Of a stretch of 64,000 nt of DNA, positions 1 through 8,321 are shown piece after piece. The notes below the pieces were generated by a model. That model was not told where the DNA came from. It saw only the letters and a list, made by a program, of their open reading frames with translations, and made no database searches. Origin of the DNA: Limiplasma sp048370855 (GTDB lineage Bacteria > Bacillota > Clostridia > Christensenellales > Aristaeellaceae); contig DBGEOK010000004.1 in assembly GCA_048370855.1 (NCBI GenBank), positions 56,840 to 120,839 of the forward strand, read 5' to 3'. The translations under genes were made by a program, and so were the position numbers. Each line of letters begins with the position of its first letter. The first letter of the stretch is position 1.

Positions 1-2
1 CC

Positions 3-323
3 ACCAGCTCGCTCAACCTTTTCTCCAACATGTTCTTTGATTACTATCTCATGGGCGCCAACGGCGTTTCCAAGGCCAACGGCGTAACCTGCACCCTCCA
101 GGACCCTGAAAACCGCATGCCCGTCAAGCGCCTGATCGCCTCGCATACGCAGAGCACCATTCTGCTGTGCGACCATACCAAGATCAATAAAACCTATATG
201 CACGGCATTTGCGCGCTTTCCGACCTCAGCCTCGTCATCACGGACGACGGCTGCTCCGACGAGGAGCGCCAAAGCTTCCTTGAGCTTGGCACGCCCGTCG
301 TCTTTGCGCCGCTGGAGGGATAA
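3..323 (+). CDS. DeoR-family sugar-responsive regulator, C-terminal part (partial)
   Basis: This is the last 106 codons of a gene that enters from the left edge; no start is in the window. The visible part matches the phosphosugar-sensing domain of DeoR/GlpR regulators: a G-A-N-G-V turn near the beginning, then LLCDHTKINK (the D-x-x-K pattern of the sensor pocket), then VITDDG near the end. The N-terminal helix-turn-helix lies outside. Proteins of this family repress sugar operons and release DNA on binding a phosphorylated sugar; which sugar cannot be told here. It converges on the pyrG operon and shares a terminator with it. Confidence 0.8.
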   Translation, partial: TSSLNLFSNMFFDYYLMGANGVSKANGVTCTLQDPENRMPVKRLIASHTQSTILLCDHTKINKTYMHGICALSDLSLVITDDGCSDEERQSFLELGTPVVFAPLEG

Positions 324-340
324 GCGCCCCGCTCCATGTC

Positions 341-387
341 AAAAGGCCCGGAAGCCGTTGATTACGCACGGCTACCGAGCCTTTTTT
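341..387. terminator. Terminator between converging genes
   Basis: AAAAGGC..AGCCGT pairs with ACGGCT..GCCTTTTTT, with A-runs on one side and T-runs on the other, so it can work for the regulator gene on the plus strand. It overlaps the last codons of the minus-strand pyrophosphatase gene. The short gap between the converging genes supports a shared transcript end. Confidence 0.6.
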
Positions 388-994
388 CCTCCTTGGCGCA
401 CCGCGTGAGAAACGCGGCGAAGCCCCGGAAGGAAATGATATCCTTTCTTTCCCGCGGCGGCAGCTCCAAGTAATACCGCCCGTCGTTCAGGCGCACGGAC
501 AGGCTGTCCAGCGGAAAGCCCTTTTGATATTGTCCGTATGGGCGTTCCGCCAGCCCGAAGGGCTCGCTCGCAAGCGCCTCGTCCATGCTCCGGTACTCGC
601 GCCCCTCTCCCGTTATCAGGCAGATAGCGTTGCGGTACCTTGCCCGCAGCGTGCCATACCGCCTTGCCAGTCCGCCGTAATACGCGATCATTTCCTCGTC
701 GCTGAGGGATTTTCCCTTGACGCGGCGCACATGCACGCCGGGCTGGAGCTCCGCGGGCAGGTTTTCTAAATATAGGCCCGAGTCGCAGGAAAAAACCGGC
801 CCATGAAGCGCGGCATAATAGGCTCTCGCCTTGATGACCGCGTTTTCCAGCGGATCGTTTCCGCTTTCGTCTATCAAAACCTCCGGCTGGGGCGAAAGCT
901 CGCCAAGCCCGGTCAGCTCAAACGGAAGCCCCAACAGCGCCTCCCGCATGGAGGCGAGCTTGGCGGGATTGGTCGTGCCATACACCAAGCGCAT
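362..994 (-). CDS. Non-canonical purine NTP pyrophosphatase (RdgB/HAM1-like)
   Basis: Predicted to hydrolyse ITP, dITP and XTP to monophosphates, keeping deaminated purines out of nucleic acids. The 210-residue protein has the family landmarks: TTNPAKLASM at residue 7, an ENAVIKARAYY helix around residue 50, and CDSGLYLENLP around residue 70, which replaces the usual DDSGL. It is somewhat divergent in the second half, where the usual substrate loop is replaced by GQYQKGFPLDSL. The start lies 6 bases after the pyrG stop and a GGAGGAGG ribosome site sits within the pyrG 3' end, so the two genes are very likely one transcript, a plausible nucleotide-metabolism pairing. Confidence 0.8.
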   Translation of the reverse strand: MRLVYGTTNPAKLASMREALLGLPFELTGLGELSPQPEVLIDESGNDPLENAVIKARAYYAALHGPVFSCDSGLYLENLPAELQPGVHVRRVKGKSLSDEEMIAYYGGLARRYGTLRARYRNAICLITGEGREYRSMDEALASEPFGLAERPYGQYQKGFPLDSLSVRLNDGRYYLELPPRERKDIISFRGFAAFLTRCAKEEKRLGSRA

Positions 995-1000
995 CCGGGG

Positions 1001-2620
1001 TTACGCCTCCTCCGCCGCGTCGCGGCGCCTGACCGCCGCGCCGACAAACTCCCGAAACAACGGATGGGGCCGGTTGGGCCGGCTTTTCAGCTCAGGATGG
1101 AACTGGACTCCCACAAAAAAGGGATGCTCGGGGATTTCCACAATCTCCACCAGGTTCCGGTCCGGATTGCGGCCGGCAATCACCATCCCGCCCGCTGTAA
1201 AGCGGTCCAGGTACGCGTTGTTAAATTCATAGCGATGGCGATGCCGTTCCCAGATATCGTTAGCGCCGTAGGCGCGTTCGCTGATGGTGCCGGGAGTAAT
1301 CAGGCAGCGGTATTTTCCCAGCCGCATGGTGCCGCCCAGGTTGCCCAGGTCCTGATCCTCCATCAGGTCGATCACGGGATACGTGGCGTGCGGGTCCACC
1401 TCGGTTGTGTTGGCGTCGCGCAGGTCCAGCACGTGGCGCGCGAATTCTATTACCGCCATCTGCATGCCCAGGCAAAGGCCCAGGTAGGGAACGCCGTTTT
1501 CCCGCGCGTACTGGATAGCGGCCATCTTCCCCTCGAGGCCGCGGGAGCCAAAGCCCCCGGGAACCAGCACGCCGTCCGCACCGGCGAGCATCTGCCTCAC
1601 GTTTTCCGGGGTTACGTCCTCAGCCGGAATCCAGTTGATGCGCGTCTTGACGCCATGAAAGATGCCGCCGTGCGTCAGCGCCTCCACCACGCTCAAATAG
1701 GCGTCGGGCAGCTCCACATACTTGCCGACCAGCGCGATTGTCACCGCGCTTTCGCTGCTGAGCTGGCGCTCCACCATATGCGTCCATTCGGTCAGGTCGC
1801 ATTCCTTCGCGGAAATATCCAACAGCTTGAGCACCTGCTCGTCCAGCTTTTCCCGGTGAAGGAGCAGCGGAACCTCATACAGGCTGCGCGCGTTCAGGTT
1901 TTGGAATACGCGCTCCACCGGCAGGTTGCAAAACATCCCGATTTTCGCGCGCACATCGTAGGGCAGCTCGTGATCCGCGCGGCAAACGAGAATATCGGGC
2001 GCGATGCCGATGCTGCACAGGTCGCGGACGCTGTGCTGGGTGGGCTTGGTTTTCAGCTCCCCCGCCGCGTTCAGGTACGGCACGAGCGTCACGTGCAGAT
2101 ACAGGCAGTTCTCCCGGCCCACCTCCGCGCGCATTTGACGGATCGCCTCCAGGAAGGGGAGGCTCTCGATATCGCCCACCGTGCCGCCGATTTCGGTAAT
2201 CACGACGTCCGGCGCGTTTTCTGTGCGGGAGACGGCCAGGATATTCTTTTTGATTTCGTTGGTGATGTGCGGAATGACTTGGATGGTCGCGCCCAGGTAT
2301 TCCCCCCGGCGCTCGCGGTCGATGACGGTCTTATAAACCCTGCCGCTCGTCACGTTGCTGGCCTGGGTAAGGCTTTCGTCGATAAAGCGCTCATAATGGC
2401 CAAGGTCGAGGTCGGTTTCCGCGCCGTCGTCGGTTACAAAGACCTCTCCGTGCTGATAGGGGTTCATGGTACCGGGGTCCACATTGAGGTAAGGGTCGAA
2501 CTTCTGAATGGACACCTTCAGCCCGCGGCATTTCAGCAGCCGTCCCAACGACGCCGCCGTAATCCCCTTGCCCAGCGAAGAAACAACGCCGCCCGTAACA
2601 AAAATAAATTTCGTATCCAT
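1001..2620 (-). CDS. pyrG: CTP synthase
   Basis: Makes CTP from UTP, ATP and glutamine. The 539-residue length is normal. The N-terminal synthase domain begins with FIFVTGGVVSSLGKG (the P-loop-like nucleotide site) and continues with KFDPYLNVDPGTMNPYQHGE. The C-terminal class I glutamine amidotransferase domain shows PGGFGSRG, the nucleophile elbow YLGLCLGMQ and the catalytic His-Glu in GVQFHPE. The start is preceded by AAGGAGG. A sigma-A-like promoter lies just upstream, and the XTP pyrophosphatase gene follows directly. Confidence 0.97.
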   Translation of the reverse strand: MDTKFIFVTGGVVSSLGKGITAASLGRLLKCRGLKVSIQKFDPYLNVDPGTMNPYQHGEVFVTDDGAETDLDLGHYERFIDESLTQASNVTSGRVYKTVIDRERRGEYLGATIQVIPHITNEIKKNILAVSRTENAPDVVITEIGGTVGDIESLPFLEAIRQMRAEVGRENCLYLHVTLVPYLNAAGELKTKPTQHSVRDLCSIGIAPDILVCRADHELPYDVRAKIGMFCNLPVERVFQNLNARSLYEVPLLLHREKLDEQVLKLLDISAKECDLTEWTHMVERQLSSESAVTIALVGKYVELPDAYLSVVEALTHGGIFHGVKTRINWIPAEDVTPENVRQMLAGADGVLVPGGFGSRGLEGKMAAIQYARENGVPYLGLCLGMQMAVIEFARHVLDLRDANTTEVDPHATYPVIDLMEDQDLGNLGGTMRLGKYRCLITPGTISERAYGANDIWERHRHRYEFNNAYLDRFTAGGMVIAGRNPDRNLVEIVEIPEHPFFVGVQFHPELKSRPNRPHPLFREFVGAAVRRRDAAEEA

Positions 2621-2660
2621 GGTAAACCCCGTACCTCCTTCGTCAAATCACACATCGCTT

Positions 2661-2690
2661 ATTGTAACAGGCGAAGGCTCGGTTCGTCAA
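2661..2690 (-). promoter_or_regulatory. pyrG promoter
   Basis: On the minus strand TTGACG is followed, after 18 bases, by TACAAT, which has an upstream TG (extended -10). The predicted transcript start is about 35 bases from the pyrG ATG. No obvious GGGC start of the kind used for pyrG slippage control in Bacillus is seen. Confidence 0.6.
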
Positions 2691-2745
2691 GGCGAAAAGG
2701 CCGAATTTTGGCGTTTCCGCGCGGCCCGCTGACAACCCGGCGATA

Positions 2746-3861
2746 TCAGGCGGGGCCGGTCAGCGTCTTGGATGCGGCGAGCGCCAAGGCGACTATTTGG
2801 TCCATATCATAGTAGCGGTAGTCTCCCAACCGGCCTCCAAACGTCGTGTTTTGTTCATGTCCCGCCAGCTCGGCATACCGGCTGTACAGCCCGTTATTCG
2901 CCTGGTCGTTGATCGGGTAATACGGCTCCGTACCCGGCTGCCATTCCATGCTGTATTCCCGGCTTACGACCGTTTGCGGCTGCGCGCCGAATTGAAAGTG
3001 CTTGTGCTCGATCACCCGGGTAAAGGGCGTGTCTCGATCCGTGTAGTTCACCACCGCGTTTCCCTGGTAGTTTTCCATATCCAGCACCTCGGTCTCAAAC
3101 CGCACGCTGCGGTACTGGAGCGCGCCCAGGGCATAGCCGAAGTATTCATCGATGGCGCCGGTGTAAACCACATGCTTTGCCAGCGCGCGCAACTGATTTC
3201 GGCTTTGAAGGTAGTCCGTATTTAGGCGTACCTCCGCGCCCTCCAGCAGCCGTAACGCCAGGGCGGTATAGCCGTCCTCCGGAATACCCTGGTACAGCGC
3301 GTTAAAGTAGTTGTTATCATACGTAAACCGCAGCGGAAGCCGCTTGATAATAAACGGCGGAAGCTCCTTGCAGGGCCGTCCCCATTGCTTTTCCGTATAC
3401 TCCCGAATCAGCTTTTGATAGATATCGCGCCCTACCAGGCGGATTGCCTGCTCCTCCAGGTTTTGCGGCTCCCCCGTTACCTCCGCGCGCTGCTCGGCGA
3501 TCACGCGCCGCGCCTCCTCGGGCGTGACCACGCCCCACATCTGATGAAAGGTATTCATATTGAAGGGTAAATTGTAGATTTCGCCATGGTAGTTGGCGAT
3601 GGGGGAGTTGGTATAGCGGTTAAACGAGGCAAACCGGTTCAGATAGCGCCAGACCTCCCGGTTGTTGGTATGAAAAATATGCGCCCCGTAGACATGAACG
3701 TCTATCCCGGCCGTTTGGCAAGTGTAAAGGTTCCCGCCGACATGCGGCCTTCGGTCAATCACGAGGCAGCGCTTTCCCGCGTCCGTCAGCTCCCGCGCCA
3801 TCACCGCGCCATACAGGCCGGCGCCGACAATTAAAAAATCGTATGGTTTCTGATGACTCAT
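2746..3861 (-). CDS. glf: UDP-galactopyranose mutase
   Basis: Flavoenzyme that interconverts UDP-galactopyranose and UDP-galactofuranose, the donor for galactofuranose in surface glycans. The 371-residue protein starts with a Rossmann FAD motif (FLIVGAGLYGAVMAREL), followed by RRPHVGGN and the family pattern GAHIFHTNN. Later Arg-rich segments such as IEHKHF and YYPIND fit the UDP site, and GRLGDYRYYDMDQ near the C-terminus is the usual end of the FAD fold. It has its own promoter upstream. No glycosyltransferase genes sit beside it, so its glycan partner must lie elsewhere. Confidence 0.95.
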   Translation of the reverse strand: MSHQKPYDFLIVGAGLYGAVMARELTDAGKRCLVIDRRPHVGGNLYTCQTAGIDVHVYGAHIFHTNNREVWRYLNRFASFNRYTNSPIANYHGEIYNLPFNMNTFHQMWGVVTPEEARRVIAEQRAEVTGEPQNLEEQAIRLVGRDIYQKLIREYTEKQWGRPCKELPPFIIKRLPLRFTYDNNYFNALYQGIPEDGYTALALRLLEGAEVRLNTDYLQSRNQLRALAKHVVYTGAIDEYFGYALGALQYRSVRFETEVLDMENYQGNAVVNYTDRDTPFTRVIEHKHFQFGAQPQTVVSREYSMEWQPGTEPYYPINDQANNGLYSRYAELAGHEQNTTFGGRLGDYRYYDMDQIVALALAASKTLTGPA

Positions 3862-4230
3862 CTTCTGTCCGCATGGCCGTCCGCCATTTTCCTTCCCTTT
3901 TCTTTTCCAGGCTTCCCCGCGTTTTCCCGCCCGCGGCGCTTAGCGCGGCGGGCCCGCCTGGCCCGAGGCGTTACCGGGCGGCGTATCAACCGCAAGATAA
4001 ATGGTAAGAAGATTATAGCACGAACGGGCCGTCCGCTCAAGCCGGCTTTCCCGAGGCAGCTTACTTCGGGCGGCAATCCACATATGACTTTCCTTATTGA
4101 AAAAATGGCACTTTCCCTATTTCAACCTGTTGAGAGAGCCTTTCCGGCAAGAAAGGCTCCCCCATGAGCCCGCGCGCCTGCGGGCGCGGATTTTTTTCAA
4201 GCCAGGGCTTCCGGGCCATGGCCGGCCCGC
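3862..4230. other. Intergenic region with glf leader and GC-rich hairpins
   Basis: The 370 bases between glf and the SpoIID-like gene hold no credible gene. They contain the glf promoter and a leader of about 150 bases, a 9-bp perfect hairpin (GAGCCTTTC/GAAAGGCTC, 4136-4159), and a CCGCGC/GCGCGG stem followed by ATTTTTTT (4170-4197) that reads as a terminator in the plus direction. The adjoining gene ends here on the minus strand, where no clear T-run follows a hairpin. Confidence 0.5.
4012..4040 (-). promoter_or_regulatory. glf promoter
   Basis: Minus strand TTGAGC, 17-base spacer, TATAAT with an extended TG upstream of the -10. It points at glf with a leader of about 150 bases. Confidence 0.65.
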
Positions 4231-5250
4231 CTACCAGATTTTGACGACTTCTACGCCTTGAAAATAATGCTTGACGATCTCCTCGGCGGTCTTGCCCTCC
4301 TCCGCCATGCCGTAAGCCCCCCACTGGCTCATGCCAACGCCGTGGCCGTACCCCTTGCCGGCCATCAGGACCTTTCCGTTTTCTACCTTTAAGCTGGTCA
4401 GCAGCGTGCTCCGCATTTTGGTGCTGCCAAGCGCAATCCGGAGATCCGTCGCCTTCACGGGCTGTCCGTCAACGCCGATGGTCACCGCCCGCCCGCTCTC
4501 TCCGCGCTCGTCGATGGTCAGCTTGGTTCCGGAGCTGATTTTGGCGCTTACTCCCTGCTTTTGGCATGCGGCGGCAAACTCGTCCGCCGAAAAGCCAGCC
4601 TCCCAAGTCTGGGCGTCCTTCAGCTCCTGGGCGTCCTTTTCGTCCGCCACGCTTTCCGGCTCGTTGCTTCGCGTCACCTCCGTATAGGGCGGCTCCTCCT
4701 GATCCCAGCCAAGACCGGCCTTGGCCCGCTCGGTCACGCCGCCGCTGTGGGCGTGAAACCATGCGTAAGGCAGCTCGCCGCCCGCGGACAGCACCAATCC
4801 CTTCGTCTCCGATACCGCCTGCTCGATGCGGTCGTTCACCGCGCCGGCGTTATAGGCCTGCGCCTCCTCGATATCGGTGGAAATATCCGCGCCTTCATAG
4901 CGGCTTTCCTTTTCATCCACAAATTTCAGCACAAACGTGCGCGCCAGGATGGCTTGCGCCTTCAGCGCCTCCAGGGGCCAGTCGTTTTTCATCTCCCCGG
5001 CCAGCACGCCTTCAACATAGCTTTCCACGTCGACGTTTTCCACCTTTTCATCCTCCACCACGTAGACGGAAAAGGTCGGCACGCCGTTTTCATCCGTTTT
5101 GAGCTTGTCGCTCGGCCATTCTACCGACTCGGCCTGGAGCTTGGCCCCGATTGGCGTCGTCATGGGCTTGGCCTCCTCGGCGTTGCTCGCGCAGCCTTGG
5201 GTCAGCAGCGCCAGGCAGCACAGCCCTATCAACATCCCGCTTTTTTTCAT
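4231..5250 (-). CDS. SpoIID/LytB-domain lipoprotein
   Basis: Related to stage II sporulation protein D, a membrane-bound lytic transglycosylase that strips stem peptides-free glycan during engulfment. The 339-residue protein opens with a lipoprotein signal (MKKSGMLIGLCCLALL, lipobox LTQGC). The SpoIID domain follows: VESYVEGVLAGEM, EALKAQAILARTF, the HAHSGG segment and the C-terminal GKGYGHGVGMSQWGAYGMAE pattern typical of the family. A GAGGAGG site precedes the ATG. Classical SpoIID has a transmembrane anchor rather than a lipobox, so this may be a SpoIID-like paralogue with a wall role in vegetative cells. Confidence 0.85.
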   Translation of the reverse strand: MKKSGMLIGLCCLALLTQGCASNAEEAKPMTTPIGAKLQAESVEWPSDKLKTDENGVPTFSVYVVEDEKVENVDVESYVEGVLAGEMKNDWPLEALKAQAILARTFVLKFVDEKESRYEGADISTDIEEAQAYNAGAVNDRIEQAVSETKGLVLSAGGELPYAWFHAHSGGVTERAKAGLGWDQEEPPYTEVTRSNEPESVADEKDAQELKDAQTWEAGFSADEFAAACQKQGVSAKISSGTKLTIDERGESGRAVTIGVDGQPVKATDLRIALGSTKMRSTLLTSLKVENGKVLMAGKGYGHGVGMSQWGAYGMAEEGKTAEEIVKHYFQGVEVVKIW

Positions 5251-5325
5251 GTTACAAAACCTCCTCGCGGGTTAGTCTGCCCGAAAGGAGGCTCGATGCC
5301 GTTGGGAAATAATGATGCGATTTTG

Positions 5326-6288
5326 TTATGCGTTGACCACGTTCTGCGGCGTTCCGGCAAGAAACCGGCGCAGGTTTTCCGTGGCGATATCCATTAAGCG
5401 CTGTCGGCTTTCCTTAGGCGCCCACGCGATATGCGGGGTGATGAGGCAACGCTCCTCTTTCAGCAGGGGATTATCCGGGCTGGCCGGCTCCGTGTTCAGC
5501 ACGTCCAGCGCCGCCGCCGAAACCTTGCCGCTGCGAAGCGCCGCCGCCAGGTCGTCTTCCACAATCAGCGGCCCGCGCGAGGTATTCAGCAGCATGACGC
5601 CGTCCTTCATCCGCGCGATGCTTTTACAGTTAATCATGCCCTGTGTGTCCGGGAGAAGCGGACAGTGAAGGCTGATGATGTCGCTGGCCTCATACAGCTC
5701 CCCGAGCGAAACCATGCGGGCGGGTCCCTCCGCCGCCGCCGCGGCCGCGTCATATGCCAGCACCTCCATGCCGAACGCCGCCGCCAGCTTGGCCGTTGCC
5801 CTCCCGATGCGGCCGTAGCCGATGACGCCGAACGTTTTGCCCGCCAGCTCCACCAGCGGCGTTCGCCAATAGCAGAAGTCCGGGCAGCGGCTCCAATCCC
5901 CGTTTTTCACAGACCGGTTATGCTCGCCCACATGATGGCACAGCTCCAGCAGGAGCGCCATGGTATACTGCGCCACGGCCATTGTGCCGTAGGTGGGAAT
6001 GTTGCACACGGGGATTCCGAGCGTCTTCGCCGCGGCGATATCCACCACGTTGTAGCCGGTCGCCAGCACGCCGATGTAGCGCAGCTTAGGCGCGAGGGCC
6101 TGAAGCGCGCCCGCGGACAGCGGCGTTTTGTTGACGATCACAATCTCCGCCCCCTTCGCGCGGCGGACGATCTCTTCCTCCAGCGGCGGCGTGCGGTCGT
6201 AAACCACGGTTTCGCCAAGCGCTTCAAACCCTCCCCAGCTCAGGTCGCCGGGATTTTCAGTGTATCCGTCCAAAACGACGATCCTCAT
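5326..6288 (-). CDS. NAD-dependent D-2-hydroxyacid dehydrogenase
   Basis: Predicted to interconvert a 2-keto acid and a D-2-hydroxy acid, glycerate/hydroxypyruvate type. The 320-residue length is usual. Visible features are the NAD motif GVIGYGRIG near residue 150, and the catalytic Arg (LNTSRGPLI), Glu (LDVLNTEPAS) and His (ITPHIAWAP). It is the last gene of a three-gene operon and overlaps the aldolase gene before it by 4 bases (ATGA). That pairing suggests it reduces the keto or semialdehyde product released by the aldolase, for example glyoxylate- or hydroxypyruvate-like compounds; the substrate is inference. Confidence 0.88.
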   Translation of the reverse strand: MRIVVLDGYTENPGDLSWGGFEALGETVVYDRTPPLEEEIVRRAKGAEIVIVNKTPLSAGALQALAPKLRYIGVLATGYNVVDIAAAKTLGIPVCNIPTYGTMAVAQYTMALLLELCHHVGEHNRSVKNGDWSRCPDFCYWRTPLVELAGKTFGVIGYGRIGRATAKLAAAFGMEVLAYDAAAAAAEGPARMVSLGELYEASDIISLHCPLLPDTQGMINCKSIARMKDGVMLLNTSRGPLIVEDDLAAALRSGKVSAAALDVLNTEPASPDNPLLKEERCLITPHIAWAPKESRQRLMDIATENLRRFLAGTPQNVVNA

Positions 6289-7055
6289 GTCCGTTCCTTT
6301 CCGCTAAGCTCCCGCATCGCCGACGCGCCAAGCGCCAGCAGCCCGTTATCGCTGTTCCACATGTTGATCTGCATACCCTTGTCAAGCCAGGGCTTCAGCG
6401 GTCCGGCGGATCCAAAATGCACGCCGCTCCACTTGCCGTTTGCGCGCGCCGCCCCGATCACCCGCTCAAACGCCGCCACAATTTCCGGGTGCGTAAACTC
6501 TCCCAGCATCCCGTAATCCTGCGTCATGTCGTTCGGGCCGATAAAGCCGACGTCGATTCCCTCCACCGCCATGATTTCCTCGATGTTTTCCACGCCTCTG
6601 CGGGATTCAATTTGGCACATCAGCAGGCTTTGTGCGTTCGCCTCCCGCATATACGCGGGGCCGTCCACCTTTTCAAAATCCGTATGCGGACGTGAAAGCG
6701 AGACGCCGCGCCGCCCCATGGGCGCGTATTTCGCGCATTCCACCAGCATGCGCGCCTGCTCCGCCGTTTCGGTATTGGGCAGGAGCAGCCCCGACGCGCC
6801 CATTTCCATACACTTCAGCGCGTGCTCGCGCCGCATCTCCGGAATGCGCACCAGCGCGGGCATGCCGACGCCGCGCGCCACCGCGATCATGTCCGCCGCC
6901 TCGCGCGTGGTAAACGCGCCGTGCTCGCAGTCGATCATCAGGAAATCAAATCCGCAGCCCTTTAGGATTTTGGCAATATCCGGGCTTGCGAACGTCGTTA
7001 CCATGGTGCCCAGCACCTGCTCTCCTCTTTCCAGCCTCTGTTTCAGCCAAGCCAT
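6285..7055 (-). CDS. HpcH/HpaI-family class II aldolase
   Basis: Metal-dependent pyruvate aldolase that cleaves 2-keto-3-deoxy sugar acids, of the GarL, RhmA or HpaI type. The 256-residue protein shows FLMIDCEHGAF (catalytic base region), GLLLPNTETAEQA, and metal ligands in CQIESRRGVENI and GFIGPNDMTQDYG. It stands between a PfkB kinase gene and a D-2-hydroxyacid dehydrogenase gene. The family produces pyruvate plus an aldehyde; the kinase upstream hints at a 2-keto-3-deoxy-aldonate route, but an aldolase of this family usually takes unphosphorylated substrate, so the two may serve different branches. Confidence 0.88.
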   Translation of the reverse strand: MAWLKQRLERGEQVLGTMVTTFASPDIAKILKGCGFDFLMIDCEHGAFTTREAADMIAVARGVGMPALVRIPEMRREHALKCMEMGASGLLLPNTETAEQARMLVECAKYAPMGRRGVSLSRPHTDFEKVDGPAYMREANAQSLLMCQIESRRGVENIEEIMAVEGIDVGFIGPNDMTQDYGMLGEFTHPEIVAAFERVIGAARANGKWSGVHFGSAGPLKPWLDKGMQINMWNSDNGLLALGASAMRELSGKERT

Positions 7056-7099
7056 TCGCCGTCTCTCCTTTGCTGTATTTCCGTTTGCGCCTTGCCTTC

Positions 7100-8104
7100 T
7101 TATGTAAAAGCGTCAAGCGGCGCGATCTCCACGCGGCACACGCCGGACGCGACCATGGCGTCCACCTGCCCGCGCGTGGGCAACGCCATACCGATGGCGC
7201 CCCGGCGGGTAATCGCCAGGGTGCCCGCGCAGTTGCAAAACGCCGCCAGCCGCTCCAGAGGCATGCCCTCCTGAAGCCCCACGCACAGCGCCGCGGCCAG
7301 CGTGTCCCCCGCGCCGGTCGGGTCCACGGGCTTTTTGTCGATGCCCGCCGCGATCGCCACCCGCCCGTCCATGCTCAGCACCGCGCCGTCCTTATCCCGC
7401 GTGAGCGCAACCACGCGGGGACCCATTGCGTGCAGCGCGCGCAGCACGCCGCCAATGCTGGTTTGGCCCGTGGTCATCCGGCCTTCGTCCAGCGTGGGCG
7501 CCACAATATCCGCGTGTCTGACGGCCCACAGCAGCCGCTCTCTGGCCGCCTGATCCGCCGCGAGCTCGCGGCGGATGTTGGGGTCAAAGGATACGAGTAT
7601 GCCATGCCCGCGCGCAATTTCCACCAAGCGCTCGCAGGCCCCGCGCATCTGCGGCGTCACCTCCAGCAGCATGCCGGGAAAGTGTACCGCGTATGCGCCG
7701 CTGATGTACGCCTCGTCCAGCTCGTCCGCCCGAAGCAAGCTTCCTACCGAGTTTTTGCGGTAGTATTGGTAGTTGCGCCCCTCCGGCAGATATTCCAAAA
7801 ACGCGAGCCCGACCTGCCCCTCGTCCGACACGATCAGGCGGGACAAATCCACGCCCTGCGCGCGCAGCGCGTCCGCCACCATACAGCTCAGGCCGTCGGT
7901 GCCCACCTTGCCGATAAAGCCGCTCCGCGCGCCCAGCAGCGCGGCGGCGCACGCAAAAATGCCCGCCGAACCGCTGGCGGTTTTGATGACGGGGCCGGCA
8001 TCCTCAATCCGCATGTTTTCCTGTTCGGGCACCAAATCCACCAGCAGCTCGCCCAGGGCCAGGATTGGTTTCCTGTTGCTTCCACCGCCTCTGCCGTTTT
8101 CCAT
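7100..8104 (-). CDS. PfkB-family sugar kinase (fructokinase / KDG kinase type)
   Basis: ATP-dependent kinase of the ribokinase fold. The start at 8104 is chosen because GTGGAGGAATCGGC precedes that ATG; the open frame extends further upstream without a ribosome site. The 334-residue protein begins PILALGELLVDLVPE, has the GSAGIFACAAALLG glycine segment, and the catalytic DPTGAGDTLAAAL anion-hole motif near residue 265. It is first in a three-gene operon and divergent from the LacI-type regulator gene. Substrate could be fructose, 2-keto-3-deoxygluconate or a related keto sugar; sequence alone does not decide. Confidence 0.88.
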   Translation of the reverse strand: MENGRGGGSNRKPILALGELLVDLVPEQENMRIEDAGPVIKTASGSAGIFACAAALLGARSGFIGKVGTDGLSCMVADALRAQGVDLSRLIVSDEGQVGLAFLEYLPEGRNYQYYRKNSVGSLLRADELDEAYISGAYAVHFPGMLLEVTPQMRGACERLVEIARGHGILVSFDPNIRRELAADQAARERLLWAVRHADIVAPTLDEGRMTTGQTSIGGVLRALHAMGPRVVALTRDKDGAVLSMDGRVAIAAGIDKKPVDPTGAGDTLAAALCVGLQEGMPLERLAAFCNCAGTLAITRRGAIGMALPTRGQVDAMVASGVCRVEIAPLDAFT

Positions 8105-8132
8105 GCCGATTCCTCCACTCTTGCGGTCCAAA

Positions 8133-8167
8133 TTTATTAGTAAAATTATATAATTATCAATAATAAA
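8133..8167. promoter_or_regulatory. A+T-rich dyad upstream of the kinase operon
   Basis: TTTATTAGTAA on the plus strand faces an inverted near-copy across a 35-base imperfect dyad; the outer 7 positions of each arm pair perfectly. The -10-like TATAAT of the minus strand lies at its centre, so a bound protein would block the kinase operon. The half-site recurs at 17227, 17240 and 17419 upstream of the other catabolic genes. Confidence 0.45.
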
Positions 8168-8259
8168 CTTCGGCCTTAGTATATCTTTCACCGCGCGCAA
8201 TGTCAATAGAAATCCTGGTTTCCGGCGTTAAAAAGATTTTTCCGCATACCAGGTTTGAT

Positions 8260-8288
8260 TTGACTTCTGTACCGTTCTGTTATAATAT
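8260..8288 (+). promoter_or_regulatory. Promoter of the LacI-type regulator gene
   Basis: TTGACT at 8260 with TAATAT 17 bases downstream, or TATAAT 15 bases downstream. The -10 lies within a long perfect palindrome, which suggests self-repression. Confidence 0.55.
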
Positions 8289-8298
8289 TATAACAGAA
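8275..8298. promoter_or_regulatory. 24-bp perfect palindrome, probable operator
   Basis: The half-site TTCTGTTATAAT is followed directly by its exact reverse complement. It covers the -10 and start region of the LacI-type regulator gene and lies 24 bases before its ATG, the position expected of an autoregulatory operator. It lacks the central CG step common in LacI-family operators. Confidence 0.5.
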
Positions 8299-8321
8299 TG
8301 CAGAAAGGGGTAACCATAAGC

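Noticed and set aside
803..2812. Long plus-strand open frame of about 670 codons
   Set aside because: It lies opposite pyrG and the pyrophosphatase gene. Composition is Arg/His/Ala-rich and has no family match.
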